A stretch of 64,000 bases of DNA from Solibacillus sp. R5-41 (GCF_002736105.1 NZ_CP024123.1:3216001-3280000), one strand, 5' to 3'. Numbered from the stretch's first letter, positions 35,722-46,226 are shown. Numbers and translations are program-made. Notes: a model not told the origin generated them from the letters alone.

Positions 35722-38700
35722 TTATAGAATAATAATTTGTTTCACTTTGACTTGCTGTTTATTAAATCGTTGTTCAAAAAAGCCTTCAATCGATATTAAT
35801 ATTCCTTCAACTAACTTGCCTGCAACGAGCTCATATTCTTTTGGAAATAATGTTAAAGACACGCTACCGAACTCATCTTCTATTTGAACAAAAGCCATCA
35901 GCTCTCCTTTTTTAGTACGCAGCTGACGTATTTCATTTACAAAACCAATCATTTTCACATAAGTATTATCCTTTAACATCGTTAACATTTTAACCGTTGT
36001 TGTCGCCTCAGGGTACTCTGGACGAATTTTGACAAGTGGGTGATCCGATAAATAATAGCCGAGTACTTCTTTTTCAAATTGCAATTTTATTTTTTCAGAT
36101 AGCGGAGGTACTTCATTATGTTTGGGCTTCCCAAAAACAAACATTGAATTGGCAAATAACTCCTCTCCCTCATTTGGGCGTACGAGTTCTGCCTGTTTTT
36201 GCGCACCATCAATCGTCGCCAATAACGTCGCTCGCTCCTTCCCAAACTCATCTAAAGCGCCTGCTTTAATTAAAGGCTCCATCACTTTTCGCGAAAAGTT
36301 TGCTGCACTTAGTGAAATTGCTAAATCAAAAATATCCTGGAAAGTCTGCTCCTTATTTTCTCGTATCGCAATTAATTTTTGTAAAAATGGTTGTGGAACC
36401 CCTTTTATTGCCGTAAGACTAAAACGAATTTTGCCACTTTCCACTTTAAAATGACGCACACTACGATTAATCGAAGGAGGTAAAAATTCAATTCCTCGTG
36501 ACTTTGCCTCAGCTATAATTTGAGCTAATTTGTCAGCATTTCCTGTGGCATTTGTTAATAACGCCGCATAAAAATTCACAGGGAAATTGGCTTTTAAATA
36601 CGCCATTTGATAGGAGATTATACTATAAGCCACAGCATGACTTTTCGGAAATCCATAGTCTGCAAAACGAACAATTAATTCATACACTTCATCCGCTACT
36701 TGCTCGGTAAATCCTTGTTTGCAGGCCCCTTGTACAAAAGCCGTTCGCTGCTGCTCGAGCACTTCTCGTTTTTTCTTACTAACCGCGCGGCGCAATAAAT
36801 CAGCTTCACCAATCGAAAAGCCTGCCATCACATTGGCGATTCGCATTATTTGCTCTTGGTAAATAATGACCCCATATGTTTCACGCAATATCGGCTCCAA
36901 TGCAGGATGAGGCATTAACACTTGCTCTTGACCATGCTTACGACGCGAATAATTAGAAATAAACTCCATAGGACCAGGTCGATACAATGCATTAACTGCC
37001 ACAATATCTAAAAAATGCGTCGGCTGTATTTCACGTAATGCATTTTTCATACCTTCTGATTCTAATTGGAAAACTCCCGCCGTATCGCCATGCTGCAACA
37101 ATTTAAAAGTTGCTGCGTCCGTTAATGGAATATGATTTAACTCCAGTTGTACTTGATGTGAAAATTGAATAGAACGACGAATTTGTTCAATAATGGTTAA
37201 ATTTCGTAACCCTAAAAAATCTATTTTCAATAAGCCTGTTTGTTCAACCTCATTCATTGGCCACTGCGTTAAATAAATCCCTTCATGCCCTTCTTCTATC
37301 GGCACAACGTCTACTAATGGCACTGGACTTAGCACGACACCCGCTGCATGCGTAGAGGAATTTCTCGGTAAGCCTTCTAGACGGCATGCTGCTTCATACC
37401 ATTTTTGATGAATCGGTTGTGACATAATCCACTGTCTTAGCTTTTCAGATTGGCCATACGCTTCATTTAAGGTAATGCCCGGTTTATTTGGTATCAATCT
37501 AGAAATCATTTCAAGTGTTTCACTATCAAATTGAAACATTCGCGCAACATCCCTGGCTACTGCTTTTGCAGACAGCGTACCAAACGTAATAATCTGTGCG
37601 ACATATTGTTTCCCGTATTTTTTAGCGACATATTGAATCACTTCATGGCGACGCGTATCGAGAAAATCGATATCTATATCAGGTAATGAAACACGCTCGG
37701 GATTTAAAAATCGTTCAAATAATAAATCAAATTGTAAAGGGTCTACTTGCGTAATTCGTAGTGCGTAGGCAATGAGTGACGACGCAGATGATCCACGCCC
37801 TGGGCCAGTCAAAATTTGCTGTTCTCTCGCAAAGCGCATAAAGTCTGCTACAATCAAAAAATAATCGGAATAGCCCATAGTTTGAATGACTTGTAGCTCA
37901 TAGTGCATGCGCTTTTCGTACTGTTCCGGAAGTATTTCTGCAAGGAGACGTTGTTGCAACCCCTTTTTTACTTCATCATATAATAACTGCTCTGCCGTTT
38001 GATTTGGTGCCAAAGGGAATTTCGGCATATGCACGGCATCACTTTCCACCTCTACGTGACAGCTTACTAATAAGTCTCTTGTTGCTTGAAGCCATTCCGG
38101 TTTATCACCAAAACGCTGTTCCCATTCATTTTTTGATAACACATAGTTGTCCTTTAATTCTTCATTGTGCGTCGATTCATCAAGTTTTCTACCTGTCTCA
38201 ATAGCTTGTGCAACTTCAAATGCAAAATAATCTTCACGTCTTAAAAACAAGCTTTCATGTGTGGCAAGGAGCACCGCCCCCATTTTTTCCGCCCACTGTA
38301 CTGCAATGGGCTCCTGTTCGGAAATACCATTTGCTCTTGATATCGTAACAAAAAAATTGTCTGCAAATTGTTCTTTTAACGTTTGAACCGTGGAATGATG
38401 TGCATCGTGAATCCAACTGGCTTGCTGTTCGAGTGCAGGCACAACTAGGGCAAGCCCTTTTCCATAAGCAACTAACCAGCGTAATGGCAGTGTATTTTGA
38501 GGACGAATCGCGATGCTGCTTGAAATTTTCAATAAGTTTTTATATCCTATATCATTTTTTGCATAAAGGACTAACGGTAGTAATTGATTTTCTGCAACTT
38601 CAATTTGTAGCGTTAATCCAATAACAGGATGAATCCCAGCTTTTTTCATTTGATGCCAAAAAGGCAAAAGCCCGTACAATTTCGTATTAACGATTGCACA

Positions 38701-38805
38701 TGCTTCTGCCTCTTGGTGTTGTAAAAAAGGAATGAGCTCTTCGATACGAATCGTACTTTTTAATAAATCTGCACTTGTCCGTATTTGTGGATAAACAATA
38801 GACAT
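35722..38805 (-). CDS. dnaE: DNA polymerase III subunit alpha DnaE
   Basis: A 1027-residue DnaE of the short DnaE3 type of low-GC Gram-positives, which extends primers before handing over to PolC. The N-terminal PHP domain is degenerate (TKLYGLLPFW). The palm has GPGRGSSASSLIAYAL and PDIDIDFLDTRRHEVIQYV, with the catalytic aspartates in the latter, then NSSTHAAGVVLS, and the C-terminal OB fold after residue ~930. The start at 38805 has AAGGAAGG 8 bases upstream. Single gene with its own terminator; R1 copy C lies upstream. Confidence 0.96.
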   Translation of the reverse strand: MSIVYPQIRTSADLLKSTIRIEELIPFLQHQEAEACAIVNTKLYGLLPFWHQMKKAGIHPVIGLTLQIEVAENQLLPLVLYAKNDIGYKNLLKISSSIAIRPQNTLPLRWLVAYGKGLALVVPALEQQASWIHDAHHSTVQTLKEQFADNFFVTISRANGISEQEPIAVQWAEKMGAVLLATHESLFLRREDYFAFEVAQAIETGRKLDESTHNEELKDNYVLSKNEWEQRFGDKPEWLQATRDLLVSCHVEVESDAVHMPKFPLAPNQTAEQLLYDEVKKGLQQRLLAEILPEQYEKRMHYELQVIQTMGYSDYFLIVADFMRFAREQQILTGPGRGSSASSLIAYALRITQVDPLQFDLLFERFLNPERVSLPDIDIDFLDTRRHEVIQYVAKKYGKQYVAQIITFGTLSAKAVARDVARMFQFDSETLEMISRLIPNKPGITLNEAYGQSEKLRQWIMSQPIHQKWYEAACRLEGLPRNSSTHAAGVVLSPVPLVDVVPIEEGHEGIYLTQWPMNEVEQTGLLKIDFLGLRNLTIIEQIRRSIQFSHQVQLELNHIPLTDAATFKLLQHGDTAGVFQLESEGMKNALREIQPTHFLDIVAVNALYRPGPMEFISNYSRRKHGQEQVLMPHPALEPILRETYGVIIYQEQIMRIANVMAGFSIGEADLLRRAVSKKKREVLEQQRTAFVQGACKQGFTEQVADEVYELIVRFADYGFPKSHAVAYSIISYQMAYLKANFPVNFYAALLTNATGNADKLAQIIAEAKSRGIEFLPPSINRSVRHFKVESGKIRFSLTAIKGVPQPFLQKLIAIRENKEQTFQDIFDLAISLSAANFSRKVMEPLIKAGALDEFGKERATLLATIDGAQKQAELVRPNEGEELFANSMFVFGKPKHNEVPPLSEKIKLQFEKEVLGYYLSDHPLVKIRPEYPEATTTVKMLTMLKDNTYVKMIGFVNEIRQLRTKKGELMAFVQIEDEFGSVSLTLFPKEYELVAGKLVEGILISIEGFFEQRFNKQQVKVKQIIIL

Positions 38806-38867
38806 AATCCATCCCTTCCTTTCCATCTATATAAATTGAATTAAAGAATTCCTTCTGTTACTGTAAG

Positions 38868-38983
38868 CTTTCTATTATGAATTCTAATAAAGTGTGTACC
38901 TGTTAGGCTTGCATACTGAAGCTTTCTAGATTTATTGCGCCACTACCGTGGGAGTCGGCGAATTCTTAGTTAGATTTCCATTC
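38868..38983. repeat. Dispersed intergenic repeat R1, copy C
   Basis: Shares TTTCTATTATGAATTCTAAT plus AAAGTGTGT with copy B, then CACTACCGTGGGAGTCGGCG and a terminal GATTTCCATTCC shared with copy A. It is shorter than copies A and B. It lies between dnaE and nrnA and contains no open frame. Confidence 0.7.
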
Positions 38984-39020
38984 CAATATAAAGCAGGATT
39001 CATATGTTCAAGTTATATAA

Positions 39021-39962
39021 TTAATGATTCTTACAAATTTCTTTTAACTCTTCAATGACTTGGTCAGCTTCTTCCCAAGAATATGCAGTGGCACCTGATG
39101 CTAATGGATGTCCGCCACCATTATATTTTTTCGCTAAAGTATTAATAACCGGTCCTTTTGAGCGTAATCGCACACGAATTGTGTCGTTTTCTTCGATAAA
39201 GATAATCCATGCACAAATTCCTTTCACAGTGCCTAAAGAACCAACTAATAATGATGTCTCTGAAGGGGTTACATCAAATTCTGTTAAAATGTCTTTTGTA
39301 ATTTTAATATGGGCCGCGCCGTGTTTATCCATCGTAAAGTTTTGATACATATACCCTTGTAAGTGAAGTAATTTTCGGTCCATTTCGTACATCGCATCAA
39401 ATAATTCATTTCGATTAAAATTGTATGACACGAGATGACCTGCTGTTTCGAATGTTTTTTCGCTTGCACTTGGGAATAAAAAGCGTCCTGTATCGCCAAC
39501 AATACCTGCAAAAAGTAACCGAGCAGCTTCATCTGACATCGCCCAATTTGCATGATTTTTAGCCTCTTCATACAATTCATAAATCATTTCGCTGCAAGAG
39601 CTAGCGTTCGTATCAACCCAAAGCAAATCTCCATAAGCATCATCATTCGGGTGATGGTCAATTTTAATGACAAATGCGCCCTTTTTATAGCGTTGATCAT
39701 CGATGCGCTCGGTATTGGCCGTATCTGTGACTACTATTAACGCTCCCTCAAATAAATCGTCTTGAATTTGCTGTGGCTGCGCTAAAAAAGTGAGGGATTC
39801 CTCATGCTCTCCAACGGTATAAACTTTTTTATTTGGATAATTAGCTCGAATAAGTTCCGCTAAGCCAAATTGCGAACCATATGCGTCTGGGTCTGGACGT
39901 ACATGGCGGTGTAAAATAATTGTTTCGTATTGCTGAATTGTGTCGATGATTTGTCGTTTCAC
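39021..39962 (-). CDS. nrnA: Nano-RNase/3'-phosphoadenosine 5'-phosphatase NrnA (DHH/DHHA1)
   Basis: A 313-residue DHH-DHHA1 phosphoesterase that degrades nanoRNA and pAp. RHVRPDPDAYGSQFGLAELI and VVTDTANTERIDD carry metal-binding residues, KIDHHPNDD is the DHH motif, and the C-terminal DHHA1 domain ends in KYNGGGHPLASGATAY. B. subtilis ytqI/nrnA occupies the same place, divergent from ytpI. Confidence 0.95.
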   Translation of the reverse strand: MKRQIIDTIQQYETIILHRHVRPDPDAYGSQFGLAELIRANYPNKKVYTVGEHEESLTFLAQPQQIQDDLFEGALIVVTDTANTERIDDQRYKKGAFVIKIDHHPNDDAYGDLLWVDTNASSCSEMIYELYEEAKNHANWAMSDEAARLLFAGIVGDTGRFLFPSASEKTFETAGHLVSYNFNRNELFDAMYEMDRKLLHLQGYMYQNFTMDKHGAAHIKITKDILTEFDVTPSETSLLVGSLGTVKGICAWIIFIEENDTIRVRLRSKGPVINTLAKKYNGGGHPLASGATAYSWEEADQVIEELKEICKNH

Positions 39963-40055
39963 AAGTGTTTCCCCCTAATGGTAAGTGAATTCCAGTCGCA
40001 ATTTTTCTAAAAAATCGGTACAATACTTATTAGCTATGCTATTGGGAGGTTCACT

Positions 40056-40367
40056 ATGATTTATTTAAACTTTATTTTTGTGGCAGCTATTGTTATTTCA
40101 ATCGTTTTTTACTTTTATTTTAAGACAAAACAATTTCGTGCTACATTACCGATTCGTAAAAAATGGTACACAGCAAAAGCTGGGGTTGCATTAGGTGCTT
40201 TTCTTATTTTCTTTAGTTGTAATGCCATCATACTTTACCCGGATGCTGTTGGCTTTATTGTAGCGGCTATATTTGCTATTGTTGGTGCGGGACTTAGTGT
40301 AAATAACTTTAAGCGCATGCGTCACGAAGGTAAGTACATTTTTGAAGAATATGAACTTAATAAATAA
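40056..40367 (+). CDS. ytpI: YtpI-like membrane protein
   Basis: A 103-residue protein with three hydrophobic segments (about residues 3-21, 44-63, 66-84) and the charged tail NNFKRMRHEGKYIFEEYELNK. It is in the position and of the length of B. subtilis YtpI, whose function is unknown. GGGAGG lies 7 bases before the ATG. Confidence 0.85.
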   Translation: MIYLNFIFVAAIVISIVFYFYFKTKQFRATLPIRKKWYTAKAGVALGAFLIFFSCNAIILYPDAVGFIVAAIFAIVGAGLSVNNFKRMRHEGKYIFEEYELNK

Positions 40368-40371
40368 TGAT

Positions 40372-40410
40372 GAAAAGGGGCATCCTATTTTGAGGGCTGC
40401 CCCTTTTTAT
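40372..40410 (+). terminator. Bidirectional terminator between ytpI and ytoI
   Basis: AAAAGGGGCA, a loop, TGCCCCTTTTTAT. The run of T on the plus strand serves ytpI; the A run on the other side can serve the converging ytoI. Confidence 0.85.
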
Positions 40411-40422
40411 TTCATATTGCGA

Positions 40423-41730
40423 TTATCTTTCTAAAAGTTGGAACATCATCATCGCTTTTCCTACTAAGAGAGTGCCATTAAATACTTCGAAATCCATTTT
40501 TACAAACTTACGACTCATATCTAAAATTCGTGGTCGAACAGTTAATATGCTCTCCATTTGAACGGGCTTAATGAAATAAATGGTCATATTTTCAGCAATT
40601 GCATCCCCACGTTTTCGACGCTTTAATGCAAACGAACCAACTTCCGCTAACAATGTTGTAAAGGCACCGTAAGAAATCGCACCAAATTGGTTCGTCATTT
40701 GAGGCGTGACTGTAAATTCCACGATGAGATCCTCATCACCTAATACACGCATTTCATTTTTCACTAAATCATCAATTGTTTCACCATGCTGCGGTTGACG
40801 TTGGGCTAATTGCAATGCTTTCAAAACGTCTTGGCGGGTAATAACACCTTGTAATAATCCATCTTCATTAATAACAGGAAGTAAATCAATTCCTTCCCAA
40901 ATCATACGGTGTCCTGCAGTAGCAACACTTGTTTTCATCGATGCAGCAATTGGGTTTTTCGTCATAACTTTATCAATGGCTTCCGATTCATCACGTCCAA
41001 TAACGTCTTTACTTGTAATCATTCCAACTAGCTTATTTTGATTTGTGACAACTGGAAACGCACCATGTGTTGTACGCATATTTTGTTTATGATAATCAGC
41101 AATTAAATGCGTATTGCGTAGCACCGCTGTATCTTCCATCGGGACATAAATATCCTCAATTAATAAAATGTCTTTTTTAATTAATTGGTCATAAATGGCG
41201 CGGTTAATCATTGTTGCCACTGTAAAAGTATCATAGCTTGTCGAAATGATTGGTAAATCTAATTCATCTGCAAGTATTTTATTTTCTTCTGTTGTATCAA
41301 AGCCACCAGTTATTAACACAGCTGCACCCGTTTTTAATGCATATTCATGTGCCTGTGTACGATTCCCAACAATGAGTAAGCTTCCCGCATCTGTGTAGCG
41401 CATCATATCATCCAGCTTCATAGCACCAATAACGAATTTAGTTAATGTTTTGTGTAATCCTGTTTTACCACCTAAAACTTGACCATCTATAATATTGACT
41501 ATTTCTGCAAATGTCAGGCGTTCGATATTTTCTTTCTTTTTCTTCTCAATACGAATCGTACCAACTCGTTCAATCGAGCTTACTAAACGGCGATTTTCTG
41601 CTTCCTTGATCGCGCGGTAAGCTGTTCCTTCACTTACTTGCATTTCCTTAGCAATTTGGCGTACTGAAATTTTATCGCCAACCGGTAGAGATTCGATATA
41701 TTGTAGTATTTTTTCGTGTTTTGTTGACAA
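40423..41730 (-). CDS. ytoI: YtoI: HTH, DRTGG, two CBS and hot-dog domain protein
   Basis: About 435 residues. Order: winged helix (residues 1-60, ISVRQIAKEMQVSEGTAYRAIKEAENRRLV), DRTGG domain (about 75-185), two CBS repeats (about 195-310) with LLPVINEDGLLQGVITRQDVL, and a C-terminal hot-dog/thioesterase domain (about 320-435). The combination suggests a nucleotide-sensing regulator linked to acyl-CoA. The start should be TTG at 41730 (MSTKHEKIL, matching B. subtilis MATKHEQIL), with AGGTG 6 bases before it, rather than the GTG three codons upstream. Confidence 0.9.
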   Translation of the reverse strand: MSTKHEKILQYIESLPVGDKISVRQIAKEMQVSEGTAYRAIKEAENRRLVSSIERVGTIRIEKKKKENIERLTFAEIVNIIDGQVLGGKTGLHKTLTKFVIGAMKLDDMMRYTDAGSLLIVGNRTQAHEYALKTGAAVLITGGFDTTEENKILADELDLPIISTSYDTFTVATMINRAIYDQLIKKDILLIEDIYVPMEDTAVLRNTHLIADYHKQNMRTTHGAFPVVTNQNKLVGMITSKDVIGRDESEAIDKVMTKNPIAASMKTSVATAGHRMIWEGIDLLPVINEDGLLQGVITRQDVLKALQLAQRQPQHGETIDDLVKNEMRVLGDEDLIVEFTVTPQMTNQFGAISYGAFTTLLAEVGSFALKRRKRGDAIAENMTIYFIKPVQMESILTVRPRILDMSRKFVKMDFEVFNGTLLVGKAMMMFQLLER

Positions 41731-41857
41731 TATTATCACCTATTTCCCATCATTCGTTCCTGTCCCTAGTGTACCATATTTGATTGTTACAATTATACAA
41801 ATTTCACTAATGGTCAGACGTATGAGGATGTCAATTAACAAAAATTGTACACATAGA

Positions 41858-41889
41858 AAAAAAGTAGCTGTTTTCGCTACTTTTTTTCA
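41858..41889 (-). terminator. Terminator of ytkL
   Basis: The minus strand reads AAAAAAAGTAGC, loop, GCTACTTTTTTTC, directly after the ytkL stop region. Confidence 0.85.
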
Positions 41890-41899
41890 TATCGACTAT

Positions 41900-42580
41900 T
41901 CAAAATCGAACAACCTCACCTGGCTTTAAAATTTGAACGTTTACATCTTCTACTAACTTTGAAAAATCATTTGGATTCTGAACGATTGGTGGGAATGTAT
42001 TATAATGGATTGGGACAACGATTTTCGGCTTTAATAATGACACTGCATATGCCGCATCCTCAGGGCCCATCGTAAAATTATCGCCAATCGGTAAAAACGC
42101 GACGTCGATTGGATGGCGTTTGCCAATCAGCTCCATATCTCCAAATAACGCCGTATCCCCTGCATGATAAATTGTGACATCTTCTGCCGTAAATAAAATC
42201 CCTGCAGGCATACCCGTATATATCATTTCATTATTTTCTGTTACATATGAAGATCCGTGAAAGGCTTGAGTAAATTTTACTTTACCAAAATCAAATACAT
42301 GCGCACCGCCAATATGCATATTGTGTACACGACACCCTTGCCAACCTAAATAATTCGCTAATTCATTCGGCGCTACGACAAGTGCGTCATTTTTCTTCGC
42401 AAGCTCCACCGTATCCCCGACGTGATCATTATGCCCATGTGTTAATAAAATTACATCGGGTTTTTCATTTTCTACGTGCAAGTCGGTTTGTCCATTTCCA
42501 TTAATAAATGGATCGATTAAAATAGTGTGATTATTTGTTTGAATTTTTACAACTGAATGTCCATGAAATGAAATTCGCAT
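41900..42580 (-). CDS. ytkL: Metal-dependent hydrolase YtkL (UPF0173, metallo-beta-lactamase fold)
   Basis: A 226-residue hydrolase. HGHSVVKI at the start, LIDPFI, the metal motif [12 protein letters not shown] (HxHxDH), [11 protein letters not shown] and PIHYNTFP supply the metal ligands of the beta-lactamase fold. The substrate is unknown. The gene is divergent from the M24 peptidase, as in several Bacillales. GGAGG is 8 bases upstream. Confidence 0.92.
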   Translation of the reverse strand: MRISFHGHSVVKIQTNNHTILIDPFINGNGQTDLHVENEKPDVILLTHGHNDHVGDTVELAKKNDALVVAPNELANYLGWQGCRVHNMHIGGAHVFDFGKVKFTQAFHGSSYVTENNEMIYTGMPAGILFTAEDVTIYHAGDTALFGDMELIGKRHPIDVAFLPIGDNFTMGPEDAAYAVSLLKPKIVVPIHYNTFPPIVQNPNDFSKLVEDVNVQILKPGEVVRF

Positions 42581-42713
42581 AAAAAAAGCCTCCTATTCTA
42601 GCATTTATTTTGTTATTCGAGAAAAATGCAGAAATCCCTTTTTTTTGATATGCTATTTATGTCAGATATTTCACTTTTCAGCAAGATTAAATAAGAAGAA
42701 GGGGGTTTTGCAT

Positions 42714-43802
42714 ATGTCAAAACTACTACAATTACAAAATTATTTGATTGAAAATAATTTAGAGGCCGCATTCATTACAACACCAGACAATGTTTTTTAT
42801 TTTTCAGGTTTCAAAAGCAATCCACATGAACGATTATTAGGGATTATGGTGTTCCAACAGGAGAAACCATTTTTAATTTGTCCTAAGATGGAAGTTCCTG
42901 ATGCAGTGGCCGCGGGTTGGACATATGATGTGGTCGGTCATGAAGATACGGATAATGCTTGGGATGTTTTAGTCAAAACTGTTGCTTCAATGAATGTTCA
43001 GTTATCTTCACTTGCTATTGAAAAAGCGCATCTTACGGTTGAACGTTTAGAGGCGTTACAGGAGCGTTATCCAGCAGCTCAATTTGCGAGCATTGATACT
43101 AAAATTAATGCGATGCGTATTCAAAAGGATGAAGATGAATTAGTGAAAATGCGTAAAGCAGCAGAACTCGCTGACTTCGCTATTCAAGTAGGCTGTGATG
43201 CAATTGCTGAGGGCAAAACGGAGATGGACATTTTAAATACTATTGAATCCGCTATTAAAGCAAAAGGCTATGCAATGAGCTTTGATACGATGGTGCTTGC
43301 AGGTGAAAAAGCAGCATCCCCACACGGGACGCCTGGAGATCGAAAAATTCAAAAAGGGGATCTTATTTTATTTGATTTAGGTGTAATTTATGAAGGCTAT
43401 TGTTCCGACATTACGCGTACCGTTGCGTTTGGTCAGCCAAATGAAGAACAAGTAAAAATTTACAATGCAGTTCGCAAAGCAAATGAGGATGCGGTTGCTG
43501 CTGTAAAACCAGGTGTTCGCGCGATGGATTTAGATAAAATTGCGCGTGATGTTATTACGGAAGCAGGCTACGGACAATATTTCACGCACCGCCTCGGTCA
43601 TGGACTTGGCATCTCTGTTCATGAATTCCCATCCATTACAGGGACAAATGAAATGATGTTAAATCCAGGTACTGTATTTACAATCGAACCAGGAATTTAT
43701 AAGAATGATGTTGCCGGAGTTCGAATTGAGGATGATGTAGTCGTTACAGCGGATGGCGTAGAAATTTTAACGAAATTCACAAAAGAATTAGTCATTTTAT
43801 AA
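42714..43802 (+). CDS. M24 family Xaa-Pro dipeptidase/aminopeptidase
   Basis: A 362-residue metallopeptidase with an N-terminal creatinase domain (about residues 1-125) and the C-terminal pita-bread fold. Metal ligands are visible: Asp in ILFDLGVIYEGYCSDITRTVAFG (two), His in HRLGHGLGISVHE, Glu in FTIEPGIY and Glu in RIEDDVVV. It cleaves Xaa-Pro peptides in the cytosol. The start at 42714 (MSKLLQLQNYL) has AGGGGG 9 bases upstream; the longer frame would add 23 residues not found in the family. Gene symbol is left out because several paralogous names exist. Confidence 0.92.
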   Translation: MSKLLQLQNYLIENNLEAAFITTPDNVFYFSGFKSNPHERLLGIMVFQQEKPFLICPKMEVPDAVAAGWTYDVVGHEDTDNAWDVLVKTVASMNVQLSSLAIEKAHLTVERLEALQERYPAAQFASIDTKINAMRIQKDEDELVKMRKAAELADFAIQVGCDAIAEGKTEMDILNTIESAIKAKGYAMSFDTMVLAGEKAASPHGTPGDRKIQKGDLILFDLGVIYEGYCSDITRTVAFGQPNEEQVKIYNAVRKANEDAVAAVKPGVRAMDLDKIARDVITEAGYGQYFTHRLGHGLGISVHEFPSITGTNEMMLNPGTVFTIEPGIYKNDVAGVRIEDDVVVTADGVEILTKFTKELVIL

Positions 43803-43819
43803 AATTGACTTTCATATAT

Positions 43820-43861
43820 TTAAAAAAGACCGTTTTGATAGAATTCAAAATGGTTTTTTCT
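43820..43861 (+). terminator. Terminator of the M24 peptidase
   Basis: AAAAAAGACCGTTTTG, loop, CAAAATGGTTTTTTC, a stem with one wobble and one mismatch, followed by T6. It lies 20 bases after the stop. Confidence 0.75.
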
Positions 43862-43975
43862 TTCAAAATTTTAATAATTTCATAAGGAAATCTATTTTCT
43901 TTCATTTTTTTGCTCGTTTTAAAATGGTTTTTCTTGGAATAATAAGAACAACTTATTTATGAAAGGAAGTGAAGC

Positions 43976-44761
43976 ATGAAGAAACGGTTCAAAAATTCAT
44001 TGATACTTACAATGACCTTATTGTTTGTAACCGTTTTGCCCTACAGTATTTCTAAGCACAGTTTAACGCAAGCAGCATCTACACAAGCTATTCAAACAAA
44101 TCACGGCACTTCTCTTCATGAAGCACCTACTTCCCATGCCGAAAAAAAAGCAACCATTAAAAATCACACTAAAGAAATTATTCACGCTGTGACAAACAGA
44201 TGGGCATCGACTGAGTTTCAAAAAGGAAAAGGCAATTTGGATGTATCGACACAAACGAAAAAAAAGTTAGTAGCAAATCTAGCAACCGACACGACAATTA
44301 TAGGTGGACTTCTACCGAATGTAGGGCAAAGTTACACATATGAGCCTTCATTTCATGGTCCTGAGAAAAAAACATATGTGGCTACAAAAAATCCCTACTT
44401 CGACAATGCGGTAAATTTATTAGAAGATGAGTACACAGGCTATACGTATATTGAATCTCCTTCAAGCTTTGCCCTTGGTGTCGCGTATTCGGATGTTTTC
44501 TATTTTTCATTAGATTATCCAATGAAAGCAAAGGCAACCATTCGCGACACGGATTATGGAATAGAAAAAAATGATTATACCGATGTGACTGTTACTAGCA
44601 CTACCGAAACGGTCCATACAAAAGCTGGTACATTCAAAAATGTCGTTGTGCTAACTTATCCAAATGGCTCGACATTATTTATTGCTAAAGATTATGGCAT
44701 CATTAAAATTACAGACTATGAAGGCAATACTTCAACAGAGCTTATAGCGGTCCAAGATTAA
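43976..44761 (+). CDS. Secreted protein of unknown function
   Basis: A 261-residue protein that I do not recognise. A Sec signal peptide is clear: MKKRFKNSLILTMTLLFVTV with likely cleavage around LTQA-AS near residue 34. The next ~60 residues are hydrophilic and Lys/Thr-rich; the rest (from LPNVGQSYTYEPSF) looks all-beta and includes TTETVHTKAGTFKNVVVLTYPNGSTLFIAKDYGIIKI, resembling a small beta-sandwich repeat of lipoprotein-like domains. There is no cysteine and no anchor. It has AAAGGAAG upstream and sits between the M24 peptidase and ald, where B. subtilis has no counterpart. Confidence 0.75.
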   Translation: MKKRFKNSLILTMTLLFVTVLPYSISKHSLTQAASTQAIQTNHGTSLHEAPTSHAEKKATIKNHTKEIIHAVTNRWASTEFQKGKGNLDVSTQTKKKLVANLATDTTIIGGLLPNVGQSYTYEPSFHGPEKKTYVATKNPYFDNAVNLLEDEYTGYTYIESPSSFALGVAYSDVFYFSLDYPMKAKATIRDTDYGIEKNDYTDVTVTSTTETVHTKAGTFKNVVVLTYPNGSTLFIAKDYGIIKITDYEGNTSTELIAVQD

Positions 44762-44768
44762 TCAATAA

Positions 44769-44808
44769 ATGAAAAAGCCGACGAATCCTAAATTCGTCGA
44801 CTTTTTTT
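44769..44808 (+). terminator. Bidirectional terminator between the secreted protein and ald
   Basis: AAAAAGCCGACGAAT, 5-base loop, ATTCGTCGACTTTTTTT. It serves the converging genes on either side and reaches the ald stop. Confidence 0.88.
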
Positions 44809-45944
44809 TAATTAGCTAAACCAGATAAAACACCTAATACGTCATCTACTGAAACATATGGAACGCCTTGTGCATCTGCTACAGCCTTATACACAACATG
44901 ACCTTCTAGTGTATTAATACCTAGTTTTAATGCTGGATTGTCCAAACATGCTTGCACATAGCCTTTGTTGGCAATTTGTAATGCATACGGAACTGTATTA
45001 TTTGTTAAAGCAACCGTTGAAGTACGTGGAACCGCACCTGGCATATTAGCAACCGTATAGTGCACGACACCATGCTTCTCGAATGTTGGTTTGTCATGTG
45101 TTGTTACTTTTTCAGATGTTTCGAAGCAGCCACCTTGGTCAATCGCAATATCAACAACAACTGAACCAGGTGACATTGAACGAATCATGTCCTCTGTTAC
45201 AAGCTTAGGTGCCTTTGCTCCTGGGATTAATACAGATCCTACAACTAAATCAGCTTCTTTCACGGCCTGCGCAATATTATATGGATTTGAAATTAGTGTT
45301 TGTACATCACGGCCAAAAATATCCTCTAATTGACGAAGGCGCTCTGGGCTTAAATCAATAATCGTCACGTCAGCCCCCATACCAACAGCAATTTTCGCAG
45401 CGTTCGTACCAGCAATTCCACCACCAATTACCGTCACTTTGCCACGCTGTACGCCTGACACACCACCTAATAAAATCCCTTTTCCACCCGGTAATTTTTC
45501 TAAGTAATGTGCACCGATTTGCGTTGCCATTTTCCCTGCAACTTCACTCATTGGAGTTAATAACGGCAATGAACGATTTGGTAATTGTACTGTTTCGTAT
45601 GCAATACCTACTACTTTATTGGCGATTAATGCCTTCGTTAATGCTGGCTCAGGCGCTAAATGCAAATATGTAAACAAAATTAACCCCTCGCGGAAATGAC
45701 CATACTCGCTTTCAACTGGCTCCTTCACCTTTAAAACCATTTCGGCAGTCCAAGCTTCTTCTGCGCTTTCAACAATTTTTGCCCCCGCTAAAAGATAATC
45801 TGCGTCTGTAAATGCAGAGCCTAAGCCTGCTCCTTTTTCTATTACTACTTCATGTCCTGCCGTCACGAGTGATAAAACCCCAGCTGGTGTCATTGCCACA
45901 CGGTTTTCATTATTTTTAATTTCTTTCGGTACCCCAATTTTCAT
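44808..45944 (-). CDS. ald: Alanine dehydrogenase
   Basis: A 378-residue NAD-dependent L-alanine dehydrogenase. [23 protein letters not shown] at the start, [41 protein letters not shown] (NAD fold), and [46 protein letters not shown] are all diagnostic. In Bacillus it supports alanine use and sporulation. GGGAGGAA precedes the ATG. The uspA gene diverges from it across about 310 bases, which hold only promoters. Confidence 0.97.
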   Translation of the reverse strand: MKIGVPKEIKNNENRVAMTPAGVLSLVTAGHEVVIEKGAGLGSAFTDADYLLAGAKIVESAEEAWTAEMVLKVKEPVESEYGHFREGLILFTYLHLAPEPALTKALIANKVVGIAYETVQLPNRSLPLLTPMSEVAGKMATQIGAHYLEKLPGGKGILLGGVSGVQRGKVTVIGGGIAGTNAAKIAVGMGADVTIIDLSPERLRQLEDIFGRDVQTLISNPYNIAQAVKEADLVVGSVLIPGAKAPKLVTEDMIRSMSPGSVVVDIAIDQGGCFETSEKVTTHDKPTFEKHGVVHYTVANMPGAVPRTSTVALTNNTVPYALQIANKGYVQACLDNPALKLGINTLEGHVVYKAVADAQGVPYVSVDDVLGVLSGLAN

Positions 45945-46198
45945 CGTTTATTCCTCCCAAGAACAAAGTTAATTCAAATCCATTCTACCAATTTAACGAA
46001 AAAAATAGTAGTTAAATTTATTCAATTTACAATTAATTTTTAATTGTCAGTTTTCAAATGCTTCATTTATCAGTTTTTCCACTCTTCGTCACAATATTAA
46101 AGTACTGAAATTCTACTATTTCCAAGAAAAATATTAGTATATTTATTGTCTTTTTTTTAACATTTCGATTGTTACCTTTGTTTTTTCAATGTTAGCTA

Positions 46199-46226
46199 TT
46201 TCCAACTGTAAAACATTTGGTATAAT
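46199..46226 (+). promoter_or_regulatory. Promoter of the universal stress protein gene
   Basis: TTTCCA, 16 bases, TATAAT with TGG before it, an extended -10. The ribosome site follows 20 bases later. The rest of the ald-uspA gap (45945-46198) is AT-rich with no gene. Confidence 0.5.
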
